Assembly (NCBI GenBank): GCA_905331475.1
Contig: CAJNYU010004134.1
Span: forward strand, 395,160-459,159
Direction of reading: 5' to 3'
DNA length: 64,000 bases
Source of the DNA: Rotaria socialis
Taxonomy: Eukaryota > Rotifera > Eurotatoria > Philodinida > Philodinidae
The translations under genes were made by a program, and so were the position numbers. The notes beneath the pieces are model-generated. The model had not been told where the DNA came from. It worked only from the letters and a program-made list of their open reading frames with translations, and searched no databases. Shown in pieces: positions 52,648-64,000 of the stretch (position 1 is its first letter; each line of letters starts with the position of its first letter).

Positions 52648-53061
52648 AGACCTACGACAGTTCCATATTAGTTCTGATCTTCGGAACTGTCTCACAAGTT
52701 CTTTGATCGGAACTGAACTGTCTGAACAGTTCTTTGATCGGAACTGATCTGTGTAAAACAGCACCGTGATCATCTATATGGGCAGGGCTGCAACAGTTCT
52801 CGATAAGGAACTGTTTGTTATGCCACAGTTCCTGAAGAAGAACTGTTCTGTGAAAGCAGTTCTCGAAAAAGAACTGTTTTGTGGAAACAGTTCCCGAAAA
52901 AGAACTGTTCGGAGGATATGGTTCCCGAAAAGGAACTGTTGGGAGGATATGGTTCTCGAAAAAGAACTGTTATGTGGAGACAGTTCCAGAAAAGGAACTA
53001 TGTATTGGGTACAGTTCTTTGAAAAGAATCGGTTCCAAGAACTGAGAGCTGTCGTAGGTCT
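52648..53061. mobile_element. Insertion element built of 31-bp hairpin repeats
   Basis: Ends are AGACCTACGACAG and its reverse complement CTGTCGTAGGTCT. Both are flanked by a perfect 10-bp direct duplication AATTAAAAAT (52638-52647 and 53062-53071). The interior is a tandem array in which each unit is a small hairpin, CAGTTC...GAACTG. Right-hand units start at 52794, 52826, 52857, 52888, 52919, 52950, 52981 and 53012, a spacing of 31 bp (one 32). Two left-hand units at 52695 and 52726 keep the same spacing. It lies in an SMG1 intron that would be 51 nt without it. A 9-10 bp duplication is reminiscent of Mutator-like elements, but no transposase is present. A plus-strand open frame of 122 codons across the array is a by-product. 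Confidence 0.88.
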
Positions 53062-54580
53062 AATTAAAAATGCTAAATCTCATCTTGACAAAAGATCTGC
53101 TGGTGTTTCACGTATTAATTCTTCAGTACATTGACGTAATATTGGCATTGGTACTCCACGTCGATCTTCTACAGGTTGTTTACCCTAAACATATAAAAAT
53201 TTATCGAATAGATAATCGATAAAACTCCAGTTTGTTTTACTTTTTCTTTTAATATAGCATTTAATTTTGAATAATAGACATCATTTGGTTTTGGTACTGT
53301 AGTTAAAGCAATTTCTTGATTATCATTCTTGATAAAGAAAAATATTCAAAACAACTTTTAGTTTTAAAATATAAATTTTAAACATACTTGAGCTTTCCAA
53401 GTTAGTGCTGTTGCTTGTCGTTGTTGCCATCGTTTATAAAGTGTAAATAATGGTGTTGCACCTTCAATTCATTGTATTAAACCATTTCTTGATGCAAGCG
53501 GTATAACAGTAGAATTTCAAGCTTCATATGACCATGGTTCATTACGATTAATTTTAGTAAACATAACATTTATTATCGATAATAATTGCATAATACGTTC
53601 ATCTAGATGAACATCTTCAAGATCTTTGAGCAAATATTGATATCGATGACCATTGGTTATATATATATATATAGATTTACAGCTTTAATGAAGAAATTTT
53701 CAAACGTGTCCATCTTCGCCTGGAATTGGTATAACACTATGTTTTATTTCTGCTAATTTTGGACTTATTTGATTCATAGAATGAATTGTCCCTGATCGTT
53801 TACCAGTACGATGTAACATTGAATAAAGCTAATATGATTAAATGTTAAGTAAAATGAAATTAAAAAACTTTAAGAGTATTAATTCAAAATTTATTTTACC
53901 TGTCGAAGTTATACCCGACACGAGTGTGGATTAGATAATGTAATAGGTTGTTTTAGTTGTTCAATTGCTGCATCAATTTGTTTACTATAGTCTTTTTCAA
54001 AGGTTTGTTCACGTGGTGTTTCAGCAGATGCACGAGTTATTTGACTAACTGCTTCAAGAAAAGTAATAAACTGAATAGAATAAAATTAGTTAGGATCAAC
54101 TATAAAAACTTACAGATTTGAATAAAACATCTTGTTTTTCTTTAATTAGAAATTCTTTTTCTTCCTTTGTTAAATGTGTCATAGATTCAAGACGTTGAAA
54201 TTCATCTTTAAGGACATCAGCACGTCTAAATAAAATAAAACGTATCAATTAAATGTTCTAATGTATAGAATTTCAATTATTACACGAGTCATTATGTCAG
54301 TAAAATCCTTACAGATAGAAATGCATGATTTATTTCAGATTCAACTGAGTGCAGACTCTCAGATTATTGTATTAAAAATCTATACAGAGAGGTAAATTTT
54401 GTTGAAAATAGTTTATTATGAGAGGTCATATAAATCGGTAGATTCTATGTTCTTATTTCAAGATAAAATTAAATCAAAAGAATGGGAACTTTCTCTAGGC
54501 ATAATTTCAACTCTCAGTAGTAATTAATCAGTTGAGAAACTTCGCCTAGCTAATAACATAATCTGATGAAACATTAATCG

Positions 54581-54756
54581 CAAGGGGGAAAAAACTGATT
54601 TCGAACCACTCGAATGGCTGAAAATGTTAGTGTAGTTTTCTTCCGTTCCTAGCGGTAGAACGTTAACCGAGGGCCTTTGGGTCTTTTCTTTAGTCCTTGA
54701 CCCGGAAACAGGCAAACACTGAATGGATGCGAATGCCGATCAGTTTTTCCCCCTTG
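54581..54756. mobile_element. hAT-like MITE, 176 bp, 8-bp target duplication
   Basis: Terminal inverted repeats CAAGGGGGAAAAAACTGAT and, inverted, CAAGGGGGAAAAACTGAT (one A shorter), flanked by a perfect 8-bp duplication ATTAATCG (54573-54580 and 54757-54764). An 8-bp duplication with a CA-G-rich tip fits hAT elements. No coding capacity. Inserted in an SMG1 pseudogene intron. Confidence 0.85.
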
Positions 54757-55291
54757 ATTAATCGTCTTCTAAAACTTTCTTTGAAACTAACCGACTAATT
54801 TCTTCCTGAAGTTGTACCATTGTTCCTAATCAAAGTTCATTCCATAGAACAGTAACACGTCGTAATTCGTGTATAAATAATTTAACTTGTCCAACAAGAT
54901 GTGAATTTGTTTCCGAAAGTACATCATAAATTAATCGAAAACTATTTTGCATAGCGACAGCATTTTCTTGTTTTTCAATGTCATCTTCTTCTTCATCATC
55001 TTCATCGATATCATTTTCTGATTTTTCATCTTCTGATTCATGTGTACTGGCAGATTTTCTCTGATAAATATTATCATCTCTTGATTTTATTCGTCTCATT
55101 TTTGAATCATCCGTTATTCCAACAACAACTGAATAGAGAATTAATTGTGGAAAATCTTTTGCTATACGTATCAATAAATTAGTAAGATAATCTCTCACAG
55201 AACTATCAGGATGATTTAAATGAGAGAATAATTGTGGTATAAGACGTTTCCATGCAACAGTTGGTGAATTAAGAAGATTAGTTTCAAATAT

Positions 55292-56238
55292 AACGGGTGG
55301 GTCATAACGAATGGCCGCGCTTTTGTTTGCTATCTTTGAGGTACTTAAAAATGGTTTTAAAATCTGGTTCTGAGCTCATTCAATAGAGAATTCATTGCTC
55401 TACAAAAGTAGCAACTCTATTTTTCAAGTAAGACTTTCTTATCGGAGTAAAGTTTAAAAGATCAACACCTAATCAATCATCCCTCTGCGCGGTTAAAGTT
55501 TTTGCAGATATCAAACGATTTGTGTGAGCCTGTGCTCGTCCAGACCGATACAAAAAGAAAAGTATTTTGCATCAAAAGATAGAGAATTTTGTGCTCTATG
55601 CTTCCACGACTTTTCCAAGGTTCTTGGTACTGTTGTTCAGTAGAATAAGGCTTCGAACGAACGCCCGGTAGTATTTTTTTGTGCATTAAGGAAAATAATG
55701 TTTTCCAAAGTCAGGCTTGTCCTACAAAATGTTGATTGACATGCCGTAGGACGCAGAATTCAATTCTGAACAAAGTGGTGTGAATGTTAACTTGGATAGC
55801 TGAAATGTTTAGACTGCTTCGAATTAAAAGATAACAATTGCATGACTCTGTCCAAAAAGGGCCTTTTTCCACGTTTTGACATTTTCTATTTCGAAACTTT
55901 TTCAGCCAAAGATTTACTGCAAAATTTTGAGAAGGACATCAAAAGATGCAGAATTTTGTACGGAATATTTTACCATAGCTGATACTTCAGCGGAAGCGTT
56001 ATTTAAAAATTTCCATCGTTTTTTTCGTTTCTTTGACCGCGCAAATGAATGATTGAGCAGGTGTTGACCTTTTAAATTTTACTCCGACAAGAAAATCTTA
56101 TTTGAAAAACAAAGTCGCTACTTTTGTAGAACAATGAATTCTCTATCGAATGAGCTCAAAACCAGATTTTAAAACCATTTTTAAGTACCTCAAAGATAGC
56201 AAACAAAAGCGCGGCCACTCATTACGGCCCACCCGTTA
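55292..56238. mobile_element. Foldback element, about 0.95 kb, with arms of about 200 bp
   Basis: Left arm 55292-55500 and right arm about 56028-56238 are inverted copies. Tips are AACGGGTGGG on both; shared stretches include GGCCGCGCTTTTGTTTGC, TATCTTTGAGGTACTTAAAA and TAGAGAATTCATTG. The sequence outside both tips begins with TA, compatible with a TA target. The interior of about 530 bp is GC-richer than its surroundings and carries a 70-codon minus-strand frame (55477-55686) that I do not recognise as a transposase. Interrupts the SMG1 FAT-region exons. Confidence 0.85.
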
Positions 56239-59200
56239 GTACGTAATTGTTGAGGATAACGTACAAGTACATGTAATAAATGTAATGTAACAAGAACATT
56301 GAATGTATCATTATTTTTTTTTATACGTATTTGTATTACTTAATTGTAAATATGTAAAATAAGCACGACATGATTGTTCTACAAGAAAATAACGACGTAA
56401 ATCATATTGTGGATGTGGGTGTGGGTAATGAACAAGCACGTGATAAATCTGTACGATAGGAATGCAGTGAAGATAATTCAGAAGCCGTCTAAAATAAAAA
56501 AATTTCGAACTAATCTTTTCTTTTTCAAAGAATATTACAAGTTCAGAATCATCATCATTTAAAATTCGAATTGAAGATAGAATACGAGATATTTCCGTTA
56601 ATTCGTCGGATGAAACTTCCTAAAGAAAAAAAAGAAAAAGCAAATCAATGATTATCATTTGAAAATAAAATAAAATAAAATGAACAAACCGATGGAAGAA
56701 TTGAACGAACTTGTTGTTCAAGATTCAATGAAGATAATCTAATAGAAACAAGAAAAATTTTGAAAAAAACTTTCAATCAATGAGCTACATATGGTATAGA
56801 TAGAGCAAGTAATTGTCGTCCCCAAAGATAAGCCCAATCAGCAAATCTAAACCATGATTTAGCTAAATTTGGACGTGTTAATGTTGAAAAATCTAATAAT
56901 TCTCCAATTAATAATTCATCAAGAGGAATATTTTTTCGAACGAAAGGTTCTAAAACAAAAACAAAAACATATGACTTAGTTGTTTTCGTTGCAAATGAAT
57001 CTATTCATATAAACAAACCTCCAGCAATATCAACACCCAATCCTGTAATAATATATTGTTTTCGTAATTGACATAATTTGCCGAACTCACATAACATTAT
57101 TTGTTGTTGCTTCATGATTACTTTCAATTGCAGTACGTGACCATTTAGCAATATATCATAAATTTCTTGAACATTTTTCAATATTAATTAATGAATGTTG
57201 ATTATTATATTGAGAATTAGGTTGATTTTCATTAATTAAATGAAAGTAATATAGAACGTGAAAGAAATTCAATAGCAATTGTTATATTTATATTATTTGC
57301 TTTATTTAATGATAGATCATGCATTAATTTTCCTTTTTCAGTTTCAAGTTCAATGGTATGAATGAAGCGGAGATCCTAAAGAAGTATTACTAGATTGTGG
57401 TGTTGGCGACCGGTTGACCATGTATGAGTTGATTGAAATTGTTGAATAAGTAATTTTGATGATAATGTAAAATTATTTTGTTGATGAGCTAATCGTGCTG
57501 CACCCATTCGAAGTGCAGTTCAATTAGAATTTATTATTGCTGATGCACCTATAGATATGCAAGAACAACAGCTACAAATGGTTCAGTTTCTCATAAAATA
57601 GGACTTGAGTGTTATATTAGAGAGCCCTTGTATTTCTTATAGATATGACTATTTCTATATCTATCTTTAAAACATTGGTACATTTTGTAGAATAATAGAA
57701 TCTATTTACTTTGATTATTAGAACTTAGTTGACTGTAAAGAAGAATATAATTCAATGCTCGTACACTATGTTGAACAGGTGCAAACTTTTGACCCGGTAA
57801 AAGTGGAACTTTACGATTCTTAAATTAGAAAGAAAAGAATCATCACAAAAATAAAATTCAATTTTTGAATTTTAGCCTTACTTCACTTTGATATAAAGCA
57901 GCCACTTGACTAATAGCTGCTCATTCTTCGGACCATGATGCATGTTCATCAACATTATGAATTCGTGTTAATTGTAGTATTGCATTAAGTGACCAAAGAC
58001 CCGATCTTCAAAAAAACAAATAAATAAAACTAAAGCCAAATAAAAATGATTTATTGTATTACCTTCGTTTTGATACTCCTTTTAATGTTTCAACAGTTGC
58101 TAACATATCAAATGCTTCCATATCCCAACCACATGATATACTTCGACCAAGTTCTTCTCCAGTTGCTTGTGAATTTGGCATTTTTCTCATAGAAACTTTT
58201 AAACCTTCAAAATCTCGATTTTCAAAACAACTCATAGCTCTAAAAAAAAATTAATTGTTTTTTTTTCGAAAAGGAAAAGTTGATTTTTGCTACCGAATAG
58301 CATTAATATCAATTGTTGTTTCCATAGCTGTACGTAAATCTTCATTATCATCTTGTAAAAATGCCATTTGCATTTTAATATGTGTATCATTCCATGCAAT
58401 TAATTCAGGCCATTGATGAAGACTTAAATAACAATCATAAACCTATTTAAAAATAAATATATTATTTCGTTTTCCATTAAATTTTTATTTCAATTTACTT
58501 TTTGAATGAGAAACTTTACAAGTCCACCTGATATTTTATCTTCTGTTTTTTCATTAATCATTAATAGACTTTTAAAATGTTCATTTAATAATAATTTATA
58601 TTCATAAGCTGCTTGTTCAAGATTTCCAGCAGCTTCATGTTCACAAACTTGTATCCATGACCAATCAAGTTGATGAATATTTTTTAACCATACATAAATT
58701 CCATGAATAGCCATACTATTATGAAGTTTAATAAGTGATTGAACAAATGATATTATTACAAATTCGAATTTCGATGCCTTTTGTAATAGAACAGATCAAA
58801 AAATAGAATATTTAATTAAACATATTTTTACCTCAGCTTGACCTAATGAACAAGTATGCAATAAATATTGATTAAAATTTCGTGCAGCTGATTCATATTG
58901 ACCACTTCGTAAAGCAGTTAGAATAATTGGAATACGAATACGATTAAGCCATTCGCAACATGTAGATTTATTTGTGATACAGAAAAACTTCACAGTCTAA
59001 AAAATAAAATTTACTTTAGGTAATTGCGGAAGTAAAAGAGCAGCGTCTTCATATGCACTGTGCATACACTTTTCAAGTGCTACAATTAATTGTAATAAAA
59101 GACCACAACGATGTAAATCACACCACCAATCACCTTTATCTGTTGAAACATTTACTTCACCGGATGATGATGATGTTGAAGAACCATTTGTTTGTTCTGA

Positions 59201-62200
59201 CGAAGGTGCTTCTACTTTTTTCGTATTGTTATCAATTGACCAAGCAAAAAATCGTAAGGTTTCTAAATAATAAAATTATGTTTTTCGTTATTTACGAAAT
59301 TCAATAATTCATTCTGTCAAGTATGATTTTTTTCATGTAAACCTGATATAAATATTACAATATACATTTTTCTGAATATTCCTCACTCAAATAAGCTGAA
59401 GACCAATAATTAACATCACAAAACCTAAAATGAACTGTCTATATCACCTTCGAGTGCTAACTTTTGGCTTGCCAAGTGGTATTTTCAATTTATTCATAAC
59501 AAAAAATTGTGCACATTCCCATGTAGCCCAAAATCAGATCTATGATTGATGGCAAAAAACAAAAAAGGAAGTTTTAAAGCTATGTATAAATTTTCAATAA
59601 ATCAAACCAATGCATCATTTCCAAAATTTGGTAACTGTTCATAACTTAATAAACGATGTTGATCTTCAGATAAATGTTCATCTTTAGAAGATTCATTATT
59701 ACTTTGACGTTGACATGATTGAAATAAACGTTCAAGCCATGTAGTTGCATACATTCGTCTAATAGAAATAATAATTTAAAATAAAAGTAAAACATACGAC
59801 ATTTGATGATTAACAAGTATATAACCTAATATTAAATTCAAACAATGCGTTGTAAATGTCCCTAAGTATGGAGAATTCATGTGATTTCGTTTAAAGATAC
59901 TAGCAAAACCAGAATAATCATTTTTCGATGATAATAATTTACCATGTGTCGGAAATTTACTAGAGAAAAACAAAAATTCTTGATTCGTTCATTGATTTGA
60001 TTTCTTACAAATCTGATTAGAATATTAACAGATAAACAACATAGAATAGCATAATAACTATCATGAATTGATGTTTCATTTGATTGTAATCAGAATCGAC
60101 ATAAATCAAATAAACTAAAATAAATCAATTTATGTTTAGAGAATAAAACTCTTTATCAATTAATCTTACCGAACTAAGAATGATATATCAAGATCACGTT
60201 GTCGTTTAACAATTTTATTTAATAATCGACAGCATAAATTACAGATTTTTTCTTCACCCGAATAGACTAAATAATTATTTAGAAAGATTAGATTTAAGGT
60301 GGAATAAAGGTTTTCTCTAGGTTTATGATTCTCTAACCACAAGACTCTTCGGAAATTGACAGCAGTAATAATACTCAGAGCGATCATCCATACCGTTAGA
60401 AAGAACGTACTACTACAGTAGAAACTCTGGACATCATATTCCTTTGAAGTCACCTGCAAACTATCGTAGTTCTATTCGAGATAACTCCACGCTAATTTGT
60501 TTCTTTTTTTACCTATATCAATGATAGCATGCGATAGTTTGAGTAAAAATGGTAAAGTAAGTAATCCATTATCTTCTTATGGTAGTGCATCAATAATTTC
60601 AGCAAGTCAATTTAATACTAATTTTCTAAATAACACAACAGAAAACGCATTCCTTCATTTCATTTCTTTATTTATTAACTCTCGTACTTTGTATCATGAC
60701 AACTAAGATGACTATTAACAATAAGACGATGAAGAAGTTTAAGTAAATCTTCAAAGTTATCTTTCGTTAAACTCATCGTATTATTTGTATCATTTTGTTT
60801 AAATAAATCTGAATTATGAATCAAATGTTCATGTCTAAAATAATCAGAAAAAATTCATCTTAAACTAATTACTAACGCTGCACAATGTGAATAAAGTGTT
60901 TTAAGTACACCATAATCAACAGCTGGATATTGTCGAGCTAATTTTTAATTTGTTAATTGACGTACTGATCCACTACCAATAACAATTGTTTTTTGTTCAA
61001 GAACATTTAAAAGTACATTAAAATTTGATGTCATATCAGCTAAAATAGCCTGATAAACTTGTTGAACTACTGGTATACTTTTAATTGTTAAAAGACGATT
61101 AAACAATTGTAAAACATCTTGAATAAGCTATTGAAATAAAGAAGAAGATTCTACAAACAAGAGAGGTAATAATAATAAATGATTTACCGAATTTGAATAT
61201 AAAAATCGATAAAGTCATAAACGTGAATTTACTGCAAATATTGAACTAGCTAATTTTGCACATGAATCATGATCAGATAAATCAACAACTTTCATAATTA
61301 AACGAAGAAAATTAACATCTGCTTCATATGGCCAATTTTGTGTATGAAGACGAGTTTGTTGAATAATAAAATCAAATATATCATTTTAAAGTTGTTCATC
61401 AAATTGTGAAAATACTTCTAATAAAATACAAACAGCTGTATTAGCATGTTTAGCTAAAATACCAAATAATTTATCTTGTCTCATTATAGTTGTTATATGT
61501 AAAAATGCTTTGTAACCAATTATCAACATGATCGATGGGTAGTAAATTAAGTGTTGAAGAAAAATTATCGGAAAGTGCACGAAGAACAGTAGTCAAAGCT
61601 CTGAAAGGAAAATACATAAAATTAAATTGATTATGCTGTACATAGAAAAATGTTTCGCTAAAAAGAATTAGCAATATCATCTGAAATCGTTTTATTTTTC
61701 ATTCTTATTAACAAAACAAACCAAGAAGATCTCTTTCGGAGAAACGCTCTATGATTCAATATATACTTTTTAACCTGTATAAAGCAGCAATTTTGTCTGT
61801 AAATGCACCAATATCATCATCATCATCGTTACCATGCAGTTCGAATTGCTGGGAAAAGAAAAAGGAAAGAAAATATTAATTTCTATTTATCTAAAAGCGT
61901 TTGTTCGTTCTTTTTGTTTTGCATTTATTTACTTGAGCATAATTATCAGCATCTTCAATAAAATTATCTAATAAAGTTAATGTTGTGGCTTCGATTTGTT
62001 CAACCCAAAATGGACGAAATTTATGTAATGCTTGCGATATATATTCAAGAATACGATCAGTTGGTAATGGTTCTATATACCAACCAATAAGAATATCGAC
62101 AATATCCTTCAAAACAAGATAAATTTCTATATAATTCTATTTCTTTTACAATTTACATACAACAAAAATGTCTTGAAATATTTGAGGATAGATTCTTGAA

Positions 62201-62889
62201 AGATCAATAATTGTATCCGTAATAGCAGCAATCATTAATGGTGCATGAACAATTGATTCAAGAATTTTCTTTAATTGTTCACTTATCTGTTGAATAGAAT
62301 TAGTTAAACATAACATTTCATCTTCATTTTGAATACTATGACGAAATGCATTGATAAGTAATTGTCTTTGAACATCACTTTTTCGTACTTCATTTAAATA
62401 TTCAAAAATCCATTCAGCAAATCTTTCAAAAAGATATAGTGAAAACAATATGATAATATTCTACTTTGGTTCGCCTTCATTTAACATAACATAGCCTATT
62501 AATCCAACACAATGAGCAAGTTCAGATCGAATAGTTTCATGAGATCTTTAGAAAATAAAGATACGTTCAATGTAAAAATATTTGTTAATGCTAAACAAAC
62601 CTTTCTTGAAACTGTTCGAAAAGTACGTTGAGTGCTGTTTCAGCTAATTTCATAATAGGGTGTGAGTTTGGGTGGACAAGAATAGTAGTGACATCCACAC
62701 CCACACCCTCATTATTGTTACTTGCATCCATTTGTTCACTCATGATCTTTTTTCTTCTTATTCAAAACGATTAAATCTACAATACAAGAAGAAAAAACAA
62801 ACTCTTTCAAATCATTCTCGATGATCACACTTATTTAATAAGTCTCATTATAATTTATTTTCTCACAGAGAAAAGAACAAGAGCAAGAC

Positions 62890-62917
62890 AACAAACAAAC
62901 AAACAAAAACAAAAAAA
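62890..62917. repeat. AAAC-type repeat between SMG1 and PRPF8
   Basis: ACAAACAAACAAACAAAAAC tract in the 253-bp spacer between the PRPF8 stop and the SMG1 start. Simple sequence only. Confidence 0.8.
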
Positions 62918-62996
62918 GCCAGATTATACAATAATCAATAACCGGATCTATGTGTTTTCAACTAAATCGATCTTCACGATCAGCTGAAAATATGTC

Positions 62997-63830
62997 CTAA
63001 TTTTCTTCATTCGAAAAGTTCATGAAATGCGATGGACGATGAATTTCATGATAAAATTCTTTTGGATCTGATAAAATTAAATCGTATTTCATATCTACAT
63101 CATGACGAACATCCTAAAAACGACAAATTATTGTTTCAAAACAAATGATAAAATAATTTCTACTCGCCGTGAAATTATAATTCCATGAACCTTGTTCTGG
63201 TATCATGAAGAATCCCAAGAAACGATCAGATACTACCAATTGAACTTTTTCATAGTGCGACGGTGCATATCCTTAAAAAGAATAATAAACAATATATACA
63301 TTTAAAAAAAAAAAGAAACCTTTCGGATTATTTCCACGGTCAGTATTTGATCGACCCCAATCATAGCCAGTTGGTGTTAATTTATGTGCTTTCAATGAAG
63401 CTGAACCCGATGTAAATGAACACGTTATAACAATTGTTTTTTCTCCATTCCATGATGCATGATCATTCATTATTTTAGCGTGTGTTGTGATATCTTGCGG
63501 TGATAATTGTGGTAATTCATTCGGTTGAGTATGAATCCATCCAAGTGGTTCCATATCCTATTTAATAAAATAAATGTTATACTGTAGTAATGATCGAAAA
63601 TACAAGAAACTTTTTTTCTTAGATACAATCGGCGGAGAAGTTATAACTGTTGGTGTCTTAGAAACACTCATCGGATATTTTCATTATCTTACCTTAAAAG
63701 ATTCATGTTCCGGTAATATATTGGGTAAATGAACGGTTTCATGTGTACCCCATTGCGGTGGTAAAACAACACAACGAATTTCTTTAACTTGAGGATTATC
63801 TGGTGGACTGACACCATATAAATAGCCACC
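62997..63830 (-). CDS. PRPF8: Pre-mRNA-processing-splicing factor 8, C-terminal exons only
   Basis: PRPF8 is the core U5 snRNP scaffold of the spliceosome. The visible part is its C-terminal Jab1/MPN-like domain, which binds BRR2. Exons: about 63830-63693, 63557-63320, 63271-63168, 63113-62997, all in phase. Sequence is nearly invariant with animal PRPF8: [67 protein letters not shown], and the end [17 protein letters not shown] followed by TAG. The intron after 63168 begins with GC, not GT. Homology stops abruptly at about 63830, where a repeat begins; no convincing continuation of the expected upstream residues is seen. Either an intron acceptor coincides with the junction or the gene is broken there, making this copy non-functional. 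Confidence 0.88.
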
Positions 63831-64000
63831 CAGGTCGTTCCTGCCCGGCCGTACACCAATCATTTACGTTGAAAAACGCCATTCGTTTACAGTGGCTGTT
63901 TACGGCAGTCATATACGACGCTTTACGGCGTATTACGTTAATCGTAAACAATGACCGTAAACGTTCGCCTTTTACGACTACCGTGAAAATACGGCGACTG
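63831..64000. repeat. GC-richer TTTACG-rich repeat, edge of an insertion
   Basis: From about 63831 the sequence changes from AT-rich coding DNA to CpG-rich DNA with many copies of TTTACG/CGTAAA in both orientations (TTTACGTT, TTTACGGC, CGTAAACAATGACCGTAAAC, TTTTACGACTACCG). It begins GGTCGTTCCTGCCCGGCCGT. It runs off the window, so the extent is unknown. Confidence 0.7.

Noticed and set aside
52766-53134. 122-codon plus-strand open frame
   Set aside because: It is a translation of the 31-bp hairpin array plus flanking antisense SMG1; repeats out of codon phase, no domain.
55477-55686. 70-codon frame inside the foldback element as a transposase fragment
   Set aside because: No DDE/DDD spacing, helix-turn-helix or zinc finger recognisable; partly overlaps the inverted arm.
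61128-61130. In-frame TAG counted as another SMG1 nonsense mutation
   Set aside because: It is the AG of a good splice acceptor (TTTCAATAG) preceding the exon LIQDVLQLF.

Overview
The window is AT-rich animal DNA with compact intron-bearing genes. Most introns are about 45-75 nt with GT-AG ends, and a few are 0.4-1.2 kb. Gene content (DOCK, CFAP251, SLC22, SMG1, PRPF8) is metazoan. ADP-ribosyltransferase-LRR fusions, B-box/propeller paralogues and GC-poor composition together suggest a bdelloid rotifer (Adineta/Rotaria type). The organism call is inference; no database was searched.

Layout. 1-7920 (-): 5' two-thirds of a DOCK6/7/8-type Rho GEF, 22 exons in phase, running off the left edge. 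7921-13298: non-coding, with a foldback MITE. 13299-14204 (-): two-exon protein with a degenerate metalloprotease motif. 16615-18435 (-): NFATC2IP/Rad60-like SUMO-like-domain protein, head to head with 18776-25006 (+): CFAP251 (WDR66), 14 exons. 26618-29379 (-): secreted propeller-like protein. 31789-32418 (+): GNAT acetyltransferase. 34667-38453 (+): SLC22-type transporter, 13 exons. 38617-39545: nested foldback element. 40191-41723 (-): ART-fold plus LRR protein whose catalytic Glu is Gln. 45770-47080 and 48222-49544 (+): tandem B-box/coiled-coil/propeller paralogues. 50358-62743 (-): SMG1, the nonsense-mediated-decay kinase, as a decayed intron-containing pseudogene carrying four transposon-like insertions. 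62997-63830 (-): C-terminal exons of PRPF8, abutting a GC-richer TTTACG-rich repeat that runs to the window end.

The left 50 kb looks like ordinary live genome. The right 14 kb looks like a decaying segment: stops in SMG1 (several at conserved Trp), a lost splice donor, loss of the kinase catalytic loop, missing 3' exons, and insertions with clear target-site duplications. In a degenerate-tetraploid genome an intact SMG1/PRPF8 copy would be expected elsewhere (inference).

The two most unusual observations are (i) a 414-bp insertion at 52648-53061 with 13-bp terminal inverted repeats and a perfect 10-bp target duplication, whose interior is an exact 31-bp-period array of small hairpins, and (ii) a 19-nt GT-AG intron in the DOCK gene that is the only phase-consistent reading of that junction.
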